Source of the DNA: Carex sylvatica | Lineage: Eukaryota; Streptophyta; Magnoliopsida; Poales; Cyperaceae | Direction: 5' to 3' | Length of the DNA stretch: 48,870 nt | Assembly: GCA_964058845.1 (NCBI GenBank) | Contig: CAXKVR010000175.1 | Span: forward strand, 1 to 48,870 | Shown here: positions 13,501 to 25,100 of the stretch, piece after piece | Layout of the letters: every line of letters begins with the position of its first letter | Position numbering within the stretch: position 1 is the first letter of the stretch | Position numbers and translations under genes: made by a program | The notes under the pieces: model-generated | What the model was told of the DNA's origin: nothing | What the model saw: only the letters and a program-made list of their open reading frames with translations | The model's database searches: none

Positions 13501-14435
13501 TAGAGGTGCTACTTTTACTCAATTATTTGGATTGATCCGAAACAGAACCGAATCCGATTAATTTGGATAGGGTATAGTTTAAAAAAATATAACCGATTAA
13601 ATTATGGGTACGGTTACAAAATTAATAATTTAATATCCAATCCGGATCCGAACCGGAACCAATACTGTAATGGGTAGGATATGTGTTTCATTTAATTATC
13701 CGACCCATAACCGAACCGGACCCGATACCCGTATAAATATCCGATAAAATATATATTAATAACTATTAATATATAAAAATACAACTTTGCATATTAATTT
13801 TTGCATAAGCCATGGTGAGCCCAGTACTTTTTTGAATGTGAGAAAATAGAATGCAGTCACATATTCGCTATATTTATACACATAGATGGATGCCAAATTT
13901 ATTCCTTCCATAACAGTTGCATTAATTTTTTAAATAAAAATTATTACTATGAATACATCCTTCAATATTTGCCTTGATATCCTCTGCATAATAATGGAAA
14001 TTTATTGCTCTCATTGATATGTCTTTTCTATAAATTATTAGTATTCCATTTATAGATTTTTTAAACCATAGAAAAGGAAATCGTCATCTCCAATATTTTA
14101 CTTTCTAAAAATTATATCTCTTCTTCAATATTTTTATTTTCAAAAGTTATTTCTCTCCATCCTCCTGATTTTTTTGTGACGTATACCCCTCCGAATCCGG
14201 AACCGCCCCGTATTTGAACCGGACCCGATAATCTACAAACAAGTTATGGGTATCTATCTACCCAGAACTGAAAGACTGCACCCAAAATATCTACGGGTAG
14301 ATAGGTATCCAGATTCGGACCCGACTCGAGTTGAAACAAATAAGTATATGGATCGAAATTCAGATCCGAACACTTTTAGGGTACGGGTCCAAATATAATA
14401 GTATCCGGACCCGACCCGACCCGATAACACCTCTA
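13501..14435. mobile_element. Non-autonomous hAT-like DNA transposon, 935 bp
   Basis: The ends are inverted repeats TAGAGGTG (13501-13508) and CACCTCTA (14428-14435), extending to about 11 bp with one mismatch. They are flanked by the perfect 8-bp direct repeat ggtattgc at 13493-13500 and 14436-14443. An 8-bp target duplication with a TA(G)-type end is characteristic of the hAT superfamily. Subterminal zones are packed with short motifs such as ccggacccgacccgata and ccgaaccgg, as in many plant non-autonomous hAT elements. No transposase coding sequence is present, so movement would have required an enzyme from elsewhere. Confidence 0.85.
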
Positions 14436-14479
14436 GGTATTGCCACTATTTTGGAAACTTGCTTTATTTTGGAACTTGT

Positions 14480-14975
14480 TGTTAGTTTATTTTATTATGT
14501 GGCCTATGTTATTATTATACACCAATTTTATTTAAAGAAATTAACAAAAAGGCATCATAATTTTTTATGAAAAAATTCAGCTATTAATAAATGTACTGGT
14601 CTCAAAGGTTGCCTTAGATAATATAAAAGACCTCTTCTCTGTACATAAACGTATTCAATTTCAGAAACGTTTTTTCACCCACTTATTTTAAGAGATCTCA
14701 TTAAGAAATATTTTAAGACTTACTAATTTTGAGGGATCTCTTTCTGGAAAAAATTTAGTCTATTTTTAAAGAGAGAAGTAAAGAAAACGCTGAAGGTCTC
14801 CATCATAAGATTTGAGGAAAACCATTGAAGATCAGTACTAACGCTTCCGCCTAAAGATGTCTTCAATTCAGAACTGTAAGATTTAAATTCTTTTGCTATT
14901 TTATTTTGAATTTACGGATTCTGGATTTTTTGTGTTTTTAATTGCAAAACACTTCATGATTTATTAAGTCTATCA
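14480..14975 (+). repeat. 5' LTR of the copia element
   Basis: 496 bp, starting TGTTAG and ending ATCA, so it has canonical TG...CA ends. A TATA-like TATAAAAG lies at 14622-14629 and could be the element's promoter. It matches 20466-20964 along its whole length with roughly 90 percent identity by eye. Confidence 0.92.
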
Positions 14976-14977
14976 TT

Positions 14978-14989
14978 TGGTATCAGAGC
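14978..14989 (+). other. Primer-binding site of the copia element
   Basis: TGGTATCAGAGC lies two bases after the 5' LTR. This is complementary to the 3' end of plant initiator methionine tRNA, the usual primer for copia reverse transcription. Confidence 0.9.
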
Positions 14990-15594
14990 AATCATAAATT
15001 AATATAAGATGCAATAATTTTTTTTTACGAAATTGATTTTCCATGGTTCATATAAGAGATATAGAGATTCAATTAATTTTATGTATAAATATTTTCTTAT
15101 AATATTTGGACGAAAATTTTAAAGGAGAAATTTTTTTATCTATTATGTATGCACATATATATTGATGAATGTCATTTGGAGATGCAATATGTTGGAGACC
15201 TTTAACCAAGATACATCATGTCATGGATCACATGCACACTTCTTTTTTGATATGGTGGATCTAATACAACTAAGTATGTATGAAATTTCAGTCCAAACTA
15301 GATTATAACCAAGCGTTTTGACAATTTGAGCCCAAAAGACAATATGTATATATGTTATGTGGATCACATAGGATTGCATGTGTACAAAAGACAATATGTA
15401 TATATGTTTCATGAGTTGTAATATGCTCTATACTTCTATGATTTTATATGAATTTATATATAATAATCGGCCCAACGAAAATTTATTGTATATTTTTTCA
15501 TATAAATAATTTAAACCATATAACATTTTTTTTTAATAATTGGTTGTTATTAATTTTTATCAACTTTAAATTGTAACTGTCATTTTATTAAAAT

Positions 15595-15875
15595 GAATTT
15601 TGTGATTTAAGTCACAATTATGTTTTCATATTTAATAAATTATGAACGGTAATTTTACCAATTTTAATTGTTATTATGATTTATTAAATGAATTTATTTA
15701 TTTTAATTTGTTTCTGCCCAACGGTGATACAAATTAATTTTTATGAGATTACGTTTTTACATTTAATAAATTATGAAGGTTAATTTTACCAACTTTAATT
15801 GCCATTATGATTTATTAAATAAATTTATTTATTTTAATTATTCAATTTGTTTCTACCCAACGGTGATATAAATTG
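15595..15875. repeat. Two-copy tandem duplication in the copia leader
   Basis: A stretch of about 135 bp is repeated next to itself. The motif tttaataaattatgaa occurs near 15631 and 15762, and cccaacggtgat at 15717 and 15856. It lies in the AT-rich untranslated leader between the primer-binding site and gag, with no coding content. Confidence 0.75.
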
Positions 15876-16035
15876 AATTTTACACAACAACTGTTATGAT
15901 AGAACTAAAATATAATTTGACATTTTATTATTTATTTCAATATAATTAATGTTAGTCCCTCTATATACAGTTGATTTAATGTTATTTTGTTATTTGTGGA
16001 TTTATAGTTGATAATAGTAAGCATTTCATTTTTTC

Positions 16036-16862
16036 TGAATCTAATGCAGCATTGAATAATGTTCATGCTCAAATCTCTGGAATAGTACCATTGAACGGAA
16101 CTAATTTTTCCACTTGGAAAGAGCAAATTGAAATTTGTCTCGGTATTCTGGATATTGACCTGGCATTACAAATGAACAAACCTACTATTATAGCAATGAG
16201 TACTGATGATGAATAGAATAATTTTGTAAAATGGGAGCAATCAAACCGCATATCTCTCATGATTATGAAAAGTACTATTACAACTTCTATAAGATGAGGT
16301 ATTCCTGAGAAGGATGATGCAAATACTATCTCCATTGCTAAACAGTATTTGGCTTCTGTTGAATAGCAGTTTAAAAGTACTTCTAAGGCTAATGCAAGCA
16401 CTCTCATAATAACACTCTCATAATAAAAATGCTCACTACCAAGTATAACGAGACAAGCGGTGTACGTGAACATATCATGATGATGAATGATATGGCCGCA
16501 AAGTTAAATGGCATGGATATGGCAATTTCTGAAGGCTTTTTAGTTCATTTCATTATGACTTCTCTTTCTGCACAATTTGGTCCTTTCAAGATCAATTATA
16601 ATACGCAGAAAGAAAAGTGGAAAATGAGCGAATTAATTGTCATGTGTGTTGAAGAAGAAGAAATGATTAAGGCTGAGAAATCTGACTATGCACACATTGT
16701 TGTTCAAAGTTTAAAATTGAAAAATAAGGACAACGGTAAAGGTAAAAACAAAGTGAATATGGCTACTAGTATTAACAAGTCAAGTACATTTGGTACAAAA
16801 TCCGTGCATGCTCCTAAGTGTCACCACTGTAAGAAGCATGGATACATGAGGAAGGACTTGTG
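16036..16862 (+). pseudogene. Broken gag of the copia element
   Basis: Starting near 16036 the translation has the gag opening motif PLNGTNFSTWKEQIEICLG, followed by the UBN2-type region (NRISLMIMKSTI, then YNETSGVREHIMMMNDMAA and FIMTSLSAQFGPFKINYN). Stops fall at 16214, 16295 and 16363. A 14-base duplication (acactctcataata) near 16400-16427 shifts the frame. The nucleic-acid-binding zinc knuckle begins CHHCKKHGYMRKD near 16819 but a stop at 16861 removes its last cysteine. Gag would form the particle core; this copy cannot. Confidence 0.85.
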
Positions 16863-16951
16863 AAGTTTAAAGATTGGCTCACTAAAAAGGGTAATGATTT
16901 AAATTTCATGATTTGTGAAACCTTTTTAGTTGATGTTCCCTTAAATACGTA

Positions 16952-17400
16952 GTGGATTGACACTGGTGCCTCTGTGCACATTACGAACTCATTGTAGGGA
17001 TTCCATTTCGTGAGGATACTTCAAAGGGGAGAAAGAAAACTTAAAGTTGCTAACGGATTAGAGGCTAAAGTCGAGGCTGTTGGAACTCTTCGTTTGGTTT
17101 TGAATAGTGGCTTTATTCTTGATTTGCATGATGTAGTTTATATTTCTAGTGTGATTAGAAATTTAATTTCTATTTCTAGACTTGATGCGTGTGGTTTTAT
17201 GTTTCAGTTTGAAAATAATGAGTTGAAACTATATCATAACTCTAAGTTTGTTGGTTCTGAATTATTATGTGATAATCTATATAAATTATGTTTGAATTCT
17301 TCCTTTTGTGAATCTCTGTTATCTATGAATATTACTAGTGTTAATCATAAATGTGGAGTCAAGAGAAATCGTGATGTTATAAATTCTTTCAAATTATAGT
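16952..17400 (+). pseudogene. Broken aspartic protease region of the copia element
   Basis: The catalytic motif WIDTGASVHITN is at about 16952. A stop directly precedes it and another lies at 16995. The downstream part (VANGLEAKVEAVGTLRL, LHDVVYISSVIRNLISISRL) is the usual protease to pre-integrase stretch. The domain would cleave the polyprotein; the interrupting stops make it inactive. Confidence 0.8.
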
Positions 17401-18419
17401 ATCGCAGGTTGGCTCATATTTCAAGAGATAGAATGCAACGTCTCGTTAGAAATGAAATTCTTCTCGCATTAGATTTTTCTTATTTTGACAACTGCGTAGA
17501 TTGTGTTAAAGAAAAATTTGTCAAAGGAAATAAGAAAGTAGCCACTCAAAGTGGGGGACTATTAAAAATTATTCATACTGATATATGTGGTCATTTTCCT
17601 ACTCCGAGTATTAACGAGCATAAATTATTTATTACTTTCATTGATGATTATCTCGTTATGGTTATGTGTATCTGATTAATGAAATATCCGAAGCACTAGA
17701 TAAATTCAAAAAATTTAAGGCTGAAGTTGAAAATCAACATAACCTTAAAATTAAGGTAGTGTGATCAGATAGAGGCGGTGAATATTATGGTAGACACACC
17801 GACCTTGGTCAAAGTTCAAGCCTGTTTTCTTTATTTCTTCAAGAAAATGGTATTGTTCATCAGTACTCTTTGTCGGGAGATCCTCGACAGAATGGAGTTG
17901 CTGAAAGACGTAATTGTACACTAATGGATATGGTACGAAGTATGATATGTAATACTACATTGCTGGATTTTTTGTGGATAGAAGCTATGTAATACTACAT
18001 TGCCAGATTTTTTGTGGATAGAAGCTTTAAAAATAGCCACACATATTTTAAACCGGGTTCCTAGTAAATCTATTCCAAAAATACCTTATGAACTGTGGAC
18101 TGGCATAAATTCGCAATTAGGATACTTACGTGTGTGGGGCTGTCCTGCTGAAGCAAAAGTCTATAATCCGCAATTAAAGAAACTTGATTCAAGAACCATT
18201 AGTTATTATTTTATTGGTTATCCAGAGAGATCCAAAGGTTTCAAATTTTATTGCCTGTCACATACCACTAGAATAGTTGAGACGAGACATGCTGTATTTT
18301 TTGAAGATGGCAATGTAAGTGGGAGTAATGTAACTAGAACAGTAAACCTCGAAGAAAATCAAACTTATGTTCCAATTCTGATAATTCAAGAGGTTACAAA
18401 TTCTATACCTCTTGTTTAA
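17401..18419 (+). pseudogene. Broken integrase of the copia element
   Basis: The N-terminal zinc-binding region is partly kept (RLAHISRDRMQRLV, then CVDC), but a stop falls where the first histidine is expected. The core shows IIHTDICGHFPTPS (first catalytic aspartate), SDRGGEYYG (second, with a stop just before it at about 17762) and GDPRQNGVAERRN (glutamate). A 40-bp tandem duplication at 17948-18027 shifts the frame. The GKGYLRVWGC-like motif (here YLRVWGCPAEAKVY) and FIGYPERSKGFKFY follow. Confidence 0.87.
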
Positions 18420-18559
18420 GAGGCTAATGAAGAAACTCATGTTCATGATGTTCCTAATGATGAAGCTCATGTGCTGTCACAAAAACCCTTACGTAGATCA
18501 TAAAGAGAGAGAAGATCTGCCATACCTGATGATTATATCGTATATCTTACTGAGGAGGG

Positions 18560-19562
18560 TTGTGATATAGGTAATGGATATGATCCTATCTCATTCAAGC
18601 AAGCTATTATGAGTGATAAATCATCTCAATGGTTAGAAGTCATAAATGATGAGATGAAATCTATGGAAATTAATGAAGTTTGGGATCTTGTTGAATTACC
18701 TGTCAGGGTTAAACATGTAGGTTGTAAGTGGGTCTATAAAACTAAAACTGACTCCAAAGGTAACATTGAAAGATTTAAGGCCAGACTAGTTGCTAAAGGG
18801 TTTACACAACAAGGTGTACATTTTGATAATACATTTTCTCCTGTCTCAAAGAAAGATTTATTAAGAATTATTTTAGCCCTTGTAGCTCATTATGATTTAG
18901 AACTACATCAAATAGACGTGAAAACTGTATTTCTCAATGGTAACTTGCATGAAGAAATTTTTATGAAACAACCTGAAGGGTTTGTTGTGGAAAGCAAGGA
19001 GCATATAGCATGTTTGTTAAAACGTTCAATATATGGATTAAAATAAGCTTCACGACAGTGGTATCTCAAGTTTGATGAGGTCATAATCGAATTTGGATTT
19101 AAAGATAATACAATAGATCAATGCATATACCTCAAGATTAGTGAGAGTAAATTTATCTTTCTCGTTTTGTACGTGGATGATATTTTATTAGCAAGTAGTG
19201 ATTTAGACATGTTATACGAGACAAAACGTTTTCTATCAACTCAGTTTGAAATGAAGGATCTTGGTGAAGCCTCTTATGTTATAGGAATTGAAATTTACCG
19301 AGATCGGTCTCGTAGGATCTTAGGTTTATTCCAGAAAGCATATATTGAGAAAGTGCTTAAAAGATATAACATGCACAATTGCTCCCCTAGTGTTGCTCCT
19401 ATTGTTAAGGGTGACAAATTCAGCAAGTTTCAATGTCCTAAAAATGCAATAGAACGTGCTCAAATGAAGCAAATTCCTTATGCTTCAGTAGTAGGGAGTC
19501 TAATGTATGCTCAAGTTTGTACACGTCCTGATATTGCATTTGTAGTTGGTATGCTTGGCTGA
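18560..19562 (+). pseudogene. Broken reverse transcriptase of the copia element
   Basis: Motifs in order: NEVWDLVELP, GCKWVYKTKTDSKGNIERF, KARLVAKGFTQQ, FSPVSK, HQIDVKTVFLNGNLHEEIFM, then the polymerase active-site YVDD at 19170-19181, FEMKDLGEASYVIGIEI and GSLMYAQVCTRPDIAF. A stop at 19044 splits fingers from palm and another ends the frame at 19560. The alanine normally seen before FLNG is replaced by valine. Confidence 0.9.
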
Positions 19563-20132
19563 TATCAAACTGATCCAGGAATGGAACATTGAAAAGCTAC
19601 CAAGAAAGTTTTACGCTATTTACAAGGGACTAAAGATTATATGCTTACTTACAAGAGATCAAATAACCTTGAAGTTATTGGTTATTCTGATTCAGATTTT
19701 TCTGAATGTGTCGACAGTAAGAATTCCACATCAGGTTACATATTTATGCTTGCAGGGGGGCCAATTTCATAGAAGAGTGCAAAGCAGTCTTTAAAGGCAT
19801 CTTCCACTATGCAAGCATAATTTGTGGTGTGTTATCATGCTACTGGTCAAGCAGTTTGGTTAAAGAATTTTATACCAGGACTTCAAGTAATTGTCACCTT
19901 ATTTTGTGATAATAAGGCTGTTATTTTCTTCTCTAAGAATAACAAATCAAGTGGTGTATCCAAGTGGATTGACATCAAATATCTTGTTATTAGAGACAAA
20001 GTCAAAAATGGTACTATTATGATACAACATATTAATACAGAAGCTATGTTAGCTGATTCTCTAACAAAAGCGCTGCCACCCACTCTTTACAAAGAGCATG
20101 TTGCCGGCATGGGTTTAGTTAATGTATTATGA
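19563..20132 (+). pseudogene. Broken RNase H of the copia element
   Basis: Remnants VLRYLQGTKDYMLTYKRS, GYSDSDFSECVDSKNSTSGY and a later LFCDNKAV, DIKYLVIRDKVKNGTI and MLADSLTKALPP are typical of the copia RNase H and C-terminal tail. Stops near 19590, 19770 and 19818 and frame changes break it. The last piece ends with a stop at 20130-20132. Confidence 0.85.
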
Positions 20133-20454
20133 TTTTGGTGTTGTAAACTATATATATATATTATGTTATGTACTAAGTCTTTAATTATGTATTGACTTTG
20201 AATTTATAAATTTGCTAATTATGATGCGCATTTTTTATTTAATCTAAGCAAATTATTTATGAGGACCGAATGAAGATTATTAACCATTGTTGGAAAGAGT
20301 TCCAATGCTATAATTAATGGGATCAAATAACAACATTTGTTATTCTGATTACATTAGTTTGGTTTGGTATTTCTAACTGAATAGGTTTACGACTAATGAA
20401 AATTATATTGGCCAATTTTGAATGTGTATTTTATTATGTTATAACATTACGGCC

Positions 20455-20465
20455 AAGTGAGAGAA
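20455..20465 (+). other. Polypurine tract of the copia element
   Basis: AAGTGAGAGAA immediately precedes the 3' LTR. A purine run here primes plus-strand synthesis in LTR elements. Confidence 0.75.
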
Positions 20466-20964
20466 TATTAGTTTTATTTTATTATGTGGCCTATGTTATT
20501 ACTGCACCAATTTCATTTAAAGAAATTAACGAAAAGGTATCAAAAATTTTGATGAAAAAATTCAGATTGTTATTAATAAATATACTGGTTCCAAAGGTTG
20601 CCTTAGATAAAATAAAAGACCTCTTCTCTGTACAGAAACGTATCCAATTCCAGAAATATTTTTTCACCCACTTATTTTAAGTGATCCCATTAAGAAACGT
20701 TTTAAGACTTATTGATTTTGAGGGATCTCTTTCTGAAAAAAGTTTCGTCTATTTCTAAAGAGAGAAATAAAGAAAATGCTGAAAGTCTCTATCATAAGAT
20801 TTGAGGAAAACCGTTGAAGATCAGTACTAACGCTTTCGCCTAAAAATGTCTTCAATTCAGAATTGTAAGATTTAAATTTATTTGCTATTTTATTTTGAAT
20901 TTACGAATTCTAGATTTCTTGTGTTTTTAATTGCAAAACACTTCATAATTTATTAAGTCTATCA
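20466..20964 (+). repeat. 3' LTR of the copia element
   Basis: 499 bp, ending ATCA directly before the target duplication cttgt. Its first bases are TATTAG, a change from the expected TGTTAG seen in the 5' copy. The TATA-like TATAAAAG of the 5' LTR reads AAATAAAAG here. Confidence 0.92.
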
Positions 20965-20969
20965 CTTGT

Positions 20970-21774
20970 TTGTTGAAAAAAGAACAGAAATGCTTTTAAT
21001 ACTTGTCAGTATTTACGTCGATTCAATATATTGAAACATATTACATGAACAATTAAGGTTTTCAATCAATGAAGAAATGAATTTTAAGAAAGTCTGGGAC
21101 TCTGGGAAACTGGTACTAGTTCGGAACCTGCCTCAGTTGGGTACTGATACGGCTTGGGCAACTTGTACCGATTAGGTACCTGTCCCTTTGGTCTTGTCAT
21201 TCTTCTATCCGCTTTTGCATTTATTTTTAAGGCTTTTAATTTGATAATATGTTGTGGCTTTGTGACGATTCATTGCACATGAATTGTCTCTACAAAGCTT
21301 TTCATTGGTTTTGCTACTGAAATTCTGGAATTTTGTTTTCTAGGGGACAAGATGAATTTGATTTTGAATTTTAATATCTGTCTAATGTCCATATTTATAT
21401 CCTTATCTGCTTAATTATGGATATAAATACGGATACAATTTTAGCACTATCCATTTCGAACCTGTTCCATTTGAACAGTAAATTTAGCAGTTGAAATTAA
21501 AAATAAGGATACAAAATTCAAATTATATAAAACAAAAGGAAATAACTTGTTTATCTAATTTGTCATACAACGATTAAATAAAAGTTACAACTTTTCTCCC
21601 ACACCCTAAACAGCTTTAAGAGAGCACACCTCATTATTGAAAAATACATAACCATGTTTATTATTCATGATATACAAATGCATACAAGTGAGTAACCAAA
21701 AATCTTCAATTCAGCAGCTGACCGCTTAGACTTTAAAAGTTTTGCCTCAGATCACTCAAGACTTCTATTATTGC

Positions 21775-21811
<37 letters not shown>

Positions 21812-22119
21812 CCCCGAATAGTTTCCAGCCAAATTGGGGCATGCAATGCCCAAATCAAACGCCGAAAAATCAACTCATGAGCCCTAGAAACTATCCCTAA
21901 GTAGAAGGTATACTTTTCTACATATTAGTTGCATATTTTACAACTAACATAGCATGTGCTACCTCATCTATTAGTTATTGTTACAGAAAGAAAAAGGATG
22001 GCTACTTCCAGTACATTAAAGCTCGAGTGATCAGTAGGAAAATTTTAAATGTCAGTTGCCCAATTGCAGAATCAGAAGAAAGTAGGGTACTCACATATTC
22101 CTTAAATTACCAATCAAAC
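20970..22119. other. Spacer and probable 3' untranslated region of the carboxylase gene
   Basis: The part next to 22119 should include the 3' untranslated region of the minus-strand carboxylase. No other gene is seen. A run of 33 cytosines occupies 21777-21809. The block near 21110-21200 repeats short ggta and cttggg-like motifs without clear structure. Confidence 0.5.
21777..21809 (+). repeat. Poly(C) run of 33 bases
   Basis: Uninterrupted cytosines on the plus strand, so 33 guanines on the sense strand of the upstream carboxylase gene, 311 bases past its stop codon. Confidence 0.95.
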
Positions 22120-25100
22120 TTAACCGGTATTGCGCATTCCAGCAGCAATACCCTTCATGGTCAAGATAAGGGTATCTTCCAGTCCAGGTCCATACTCGCT
22201 TGTGGCATTCAGTTTCACAAGCTCGTCAGGCTTATCAGAATTAGTGAACTCCTTCGACAAACGCGGCCTTGATGCCTCTGCTTTCAACTGAGGCTCCCTT
22301 GCTCTTTTCAAAATGTGAGCTTGGCATACATTCAGGGTAGTTATGTAAGAATCACGCAGGCTTAGCCTCTGCTTCAAGAATGGATCAGCTTCAAGGAGGT
22401 TCATGTGACCCGCAACCTACAACCAAAGAAGAAAGAATAATCTGATGAATACAACAGGTACATGATTGTTCAAAGAGGAATGAACAAGTTCTACATTTGT
22501 ACCCCCACCCACCCCACCCCCCAAATACTGTTCAGTCTTTCCAAATTGTAGAAAAATCTTTTATACATACATCATACTTCCCATTACAGATTATTTTGTT
22601 GAATTCTTCATAATTGTTTAGTTTTCAAATTTACCCAATTGAAGGAGACTGTCCACAGAATAATAGGTCTGCAATAGTTCTGAGGTGTAATCTAATCATC
22701 CCTTTTCCAAGGGGAACAAATATTGTTACGACAAGGCACAACATATGGACTCAAAACTAGTTCTGAGTTAAAAAAAAAGGGAACTAACTAAGGAATTGAG
22801 ATACCAAGAGGACGAGCTTCTTTGTTTCCTCGTAGTTGACTCTCAGATGCTCGCCAAAAGATTTCAAGTCTTCCGAGACCAACAGCTTGTCATACAGAGC
22901 AGCAATTCCAGGATCTCCTTTGGCAAAAACCATCTCAAGCAAGTCAAGAGTAACCCTGAAGAAAGGCCACTCATTGTACATCTCCCTTAGGGTTTGGATG
23001 TTCTTGCTATCCTTCTGCATCACATGCTTGAAAGCTGCGCCAAAGCCGAGCCAAACTGGGAGGTGGAACCGGGTCTGAGTCCATGCAAATATCCATGGGA
23101 TGGCACGGAGAGATTCAATGCCACCTCTTGGCTTTCGCTTTGATGGCCGGCTGCCTATGTTCATCCTACCATATTCCAGCTCCGGCGTGGCCTGTTGGAA
23201 AAATATTGGAGATCATGATTTGATGCAGAAAGTTCTGAAGCTCGACTCAAAAATTAATTTTTGAGAAAACTGTCCATTTTTCAAAATCAAATTAATAACA
23301 ACAAAAGCGGTGCTCACCAAATGGAAATACTCCACAAAACGAGGATCTTTGAAAACAATTGATCGATACTCCTCAGTTGCCACAACTGCCATCTCGTCCA
23401 TGAGTTTGCGCCACTCTGGCTTGGGCGAGATCGGTGGATTCATTCCATGCTCCAGAGTTGCTGCGGTGAAACGCTGTAGTGTCCTGAAACACAACCTCTG
23501 CTCCCCAAATGACTGCTCGATGACTTCTCCTTGTACCGTAACCCGCAAAGAACCATTGATGGTCTCTGGTGGCTGTGACAGCAAGGCAAGATGAGTGGGC
23601 CCACCACCTCTGCCGACTGTACCACCTCTCCCATGGAACATAGTCAATTTGACACCAAACTCTTTTGCAACCTTGACAAGTTCTTCTTGTGCCTTGTACA
23701 GTGCCCATGCGGCAGACAGGCGACCAGCATCCTTGCCCGAGTCGGAGTACCCAATCATGACTTCTTGTTTTCGGTCTATTCGATCCAAGTACCCATCAAT
23801 TGAGAAGAGACGGGCCATTGTAGAAGGGGCACCCTCAAGATCTGCAAGCCTTTCGAACAGAGGGACTACACGTAAAGGTTTCTTGACCTGGCACTCCTGC
23901 TGTAATAGTTCCACAGCTAGTACATCAGATGGAACTGTTGCCATGGAGATGATGTAGGCACCAAATGTGTCGGAAGGGAGCTCTGCAATTACTTCAAAAG
24001 TACCTGAAGAAATTTATGATGATAAATGATCATCCTTTAGATTATATTTTGACACAGCTAGCTACCGGAAACAGACATATTTGTAGCGGATCAAATGTTA
24101 ATGGAACCTTTTAGGCCCATAGTATGGTATCACCTACAACTAATGAAAAAAAATTCAGTACCCAAAATAACTTGTACCTACTAATCCAAGAGAAAATAAT
24201 GTGTTATTAATTTAAGGGTATTTCTCGTGCATCCAAGTTATAATGCACGTTCTTTCTTAACATACATCCAAGGGCTAATATATTTAAACTTTAATGATTT
24301 AACAATTTTCCTTTTTAAGAGCATTTTAGTTCGTTTACTTATTAGGAGATAAAGGATTTTAGACTAATTATTAGAGATCAAGTATTTGTATACAAATATT
24401 CCTTAATCTAAAAGATATTCAATTTGATATTATCACTTAAAATTACTTTTATGCCCTTGAAGAATAATAGCTATTATTTTTTGGATGTATGCAAAGGTAG
24501 GATGCATACATAAAAACCTGGATGTGGGCTAGAGTTTGAAAACCTTTCATTTAAAGTTCAAGCAATTGCTCCAGGGTTACCTTTGAATTCAATAGGATTT
24601 TCCACAAATACTTATTTTTGAAAGTAGTAGTAGGCTCATGTCTACTAAAATTTGCCTGTGGAGTATATTGTTTCCAGTTTGTTTCAGCTTATTCTGTGGG
24701 TTGTTGTTTGAACTTTACCAATTGGCATCCTTCTGAAGAGAAAAACATAAATGAATTGGCCCAAAGACCGATCCTGTTAAAGTGGTCAAATGACAAAACC
24801 AAAGCACTAGTTTCCATTACCTAGAACATCAGCAATTTCATCAGTTTTAGGAAGGTCGGAACCGAACAAAGGGCGCTTGCTCCGAAGCTCAGCAAGGAGC
24901 CACTCCTGACGCTTCTCCTCAGACCACTCACGGTATGAGCCTATTCCAAGATAATTCGTGATGGCATCCATCACATCAGTGTGGCGGTCAGATTCCTGGC
25001 GAATGTCGAGCTTTACGAGCGTTAGGCCAAAGGTTGAAAGCTGGCGCATGAAGTCTAGGAGGCTCCCATCTGCTATTGACCTGTCACCGCATGAGCATAG

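Larger units (their letters stand above)
14480..20964 (+). mobile_element. Ty1/copia LTR retrotransposon, complete ends, decayed coding region
   Basis: The 6,485-bp element is bounded by LTRs at 14480-14975 and 20466-20964 and flanked by the perfect 5-bp duplication cttgt (14475-14479 and 20965-20969). A primer-binding site follows the 5' LTR and a purine tract precedes the 3' LTR. Protein remnants occur in the order gag, protease, integrase, reverse transcriptase, RNase H; integrase before reverse transcriptase defines copia rather than gypsy. At least nine stops and several frameshifts break the coding region, so it cannot encode its own proteins. The LTRs differ at roughly one base in ten by eye, indicating an old insertion. 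There is no envelope-like frame. Confidence 0.93.

Noticed and set aside
22784..23960. Plus-strand and alternate-frame open frames over the carboxylase exons
   Set aside because: They are antisense or shifted images of the conserved carboxylase exons.
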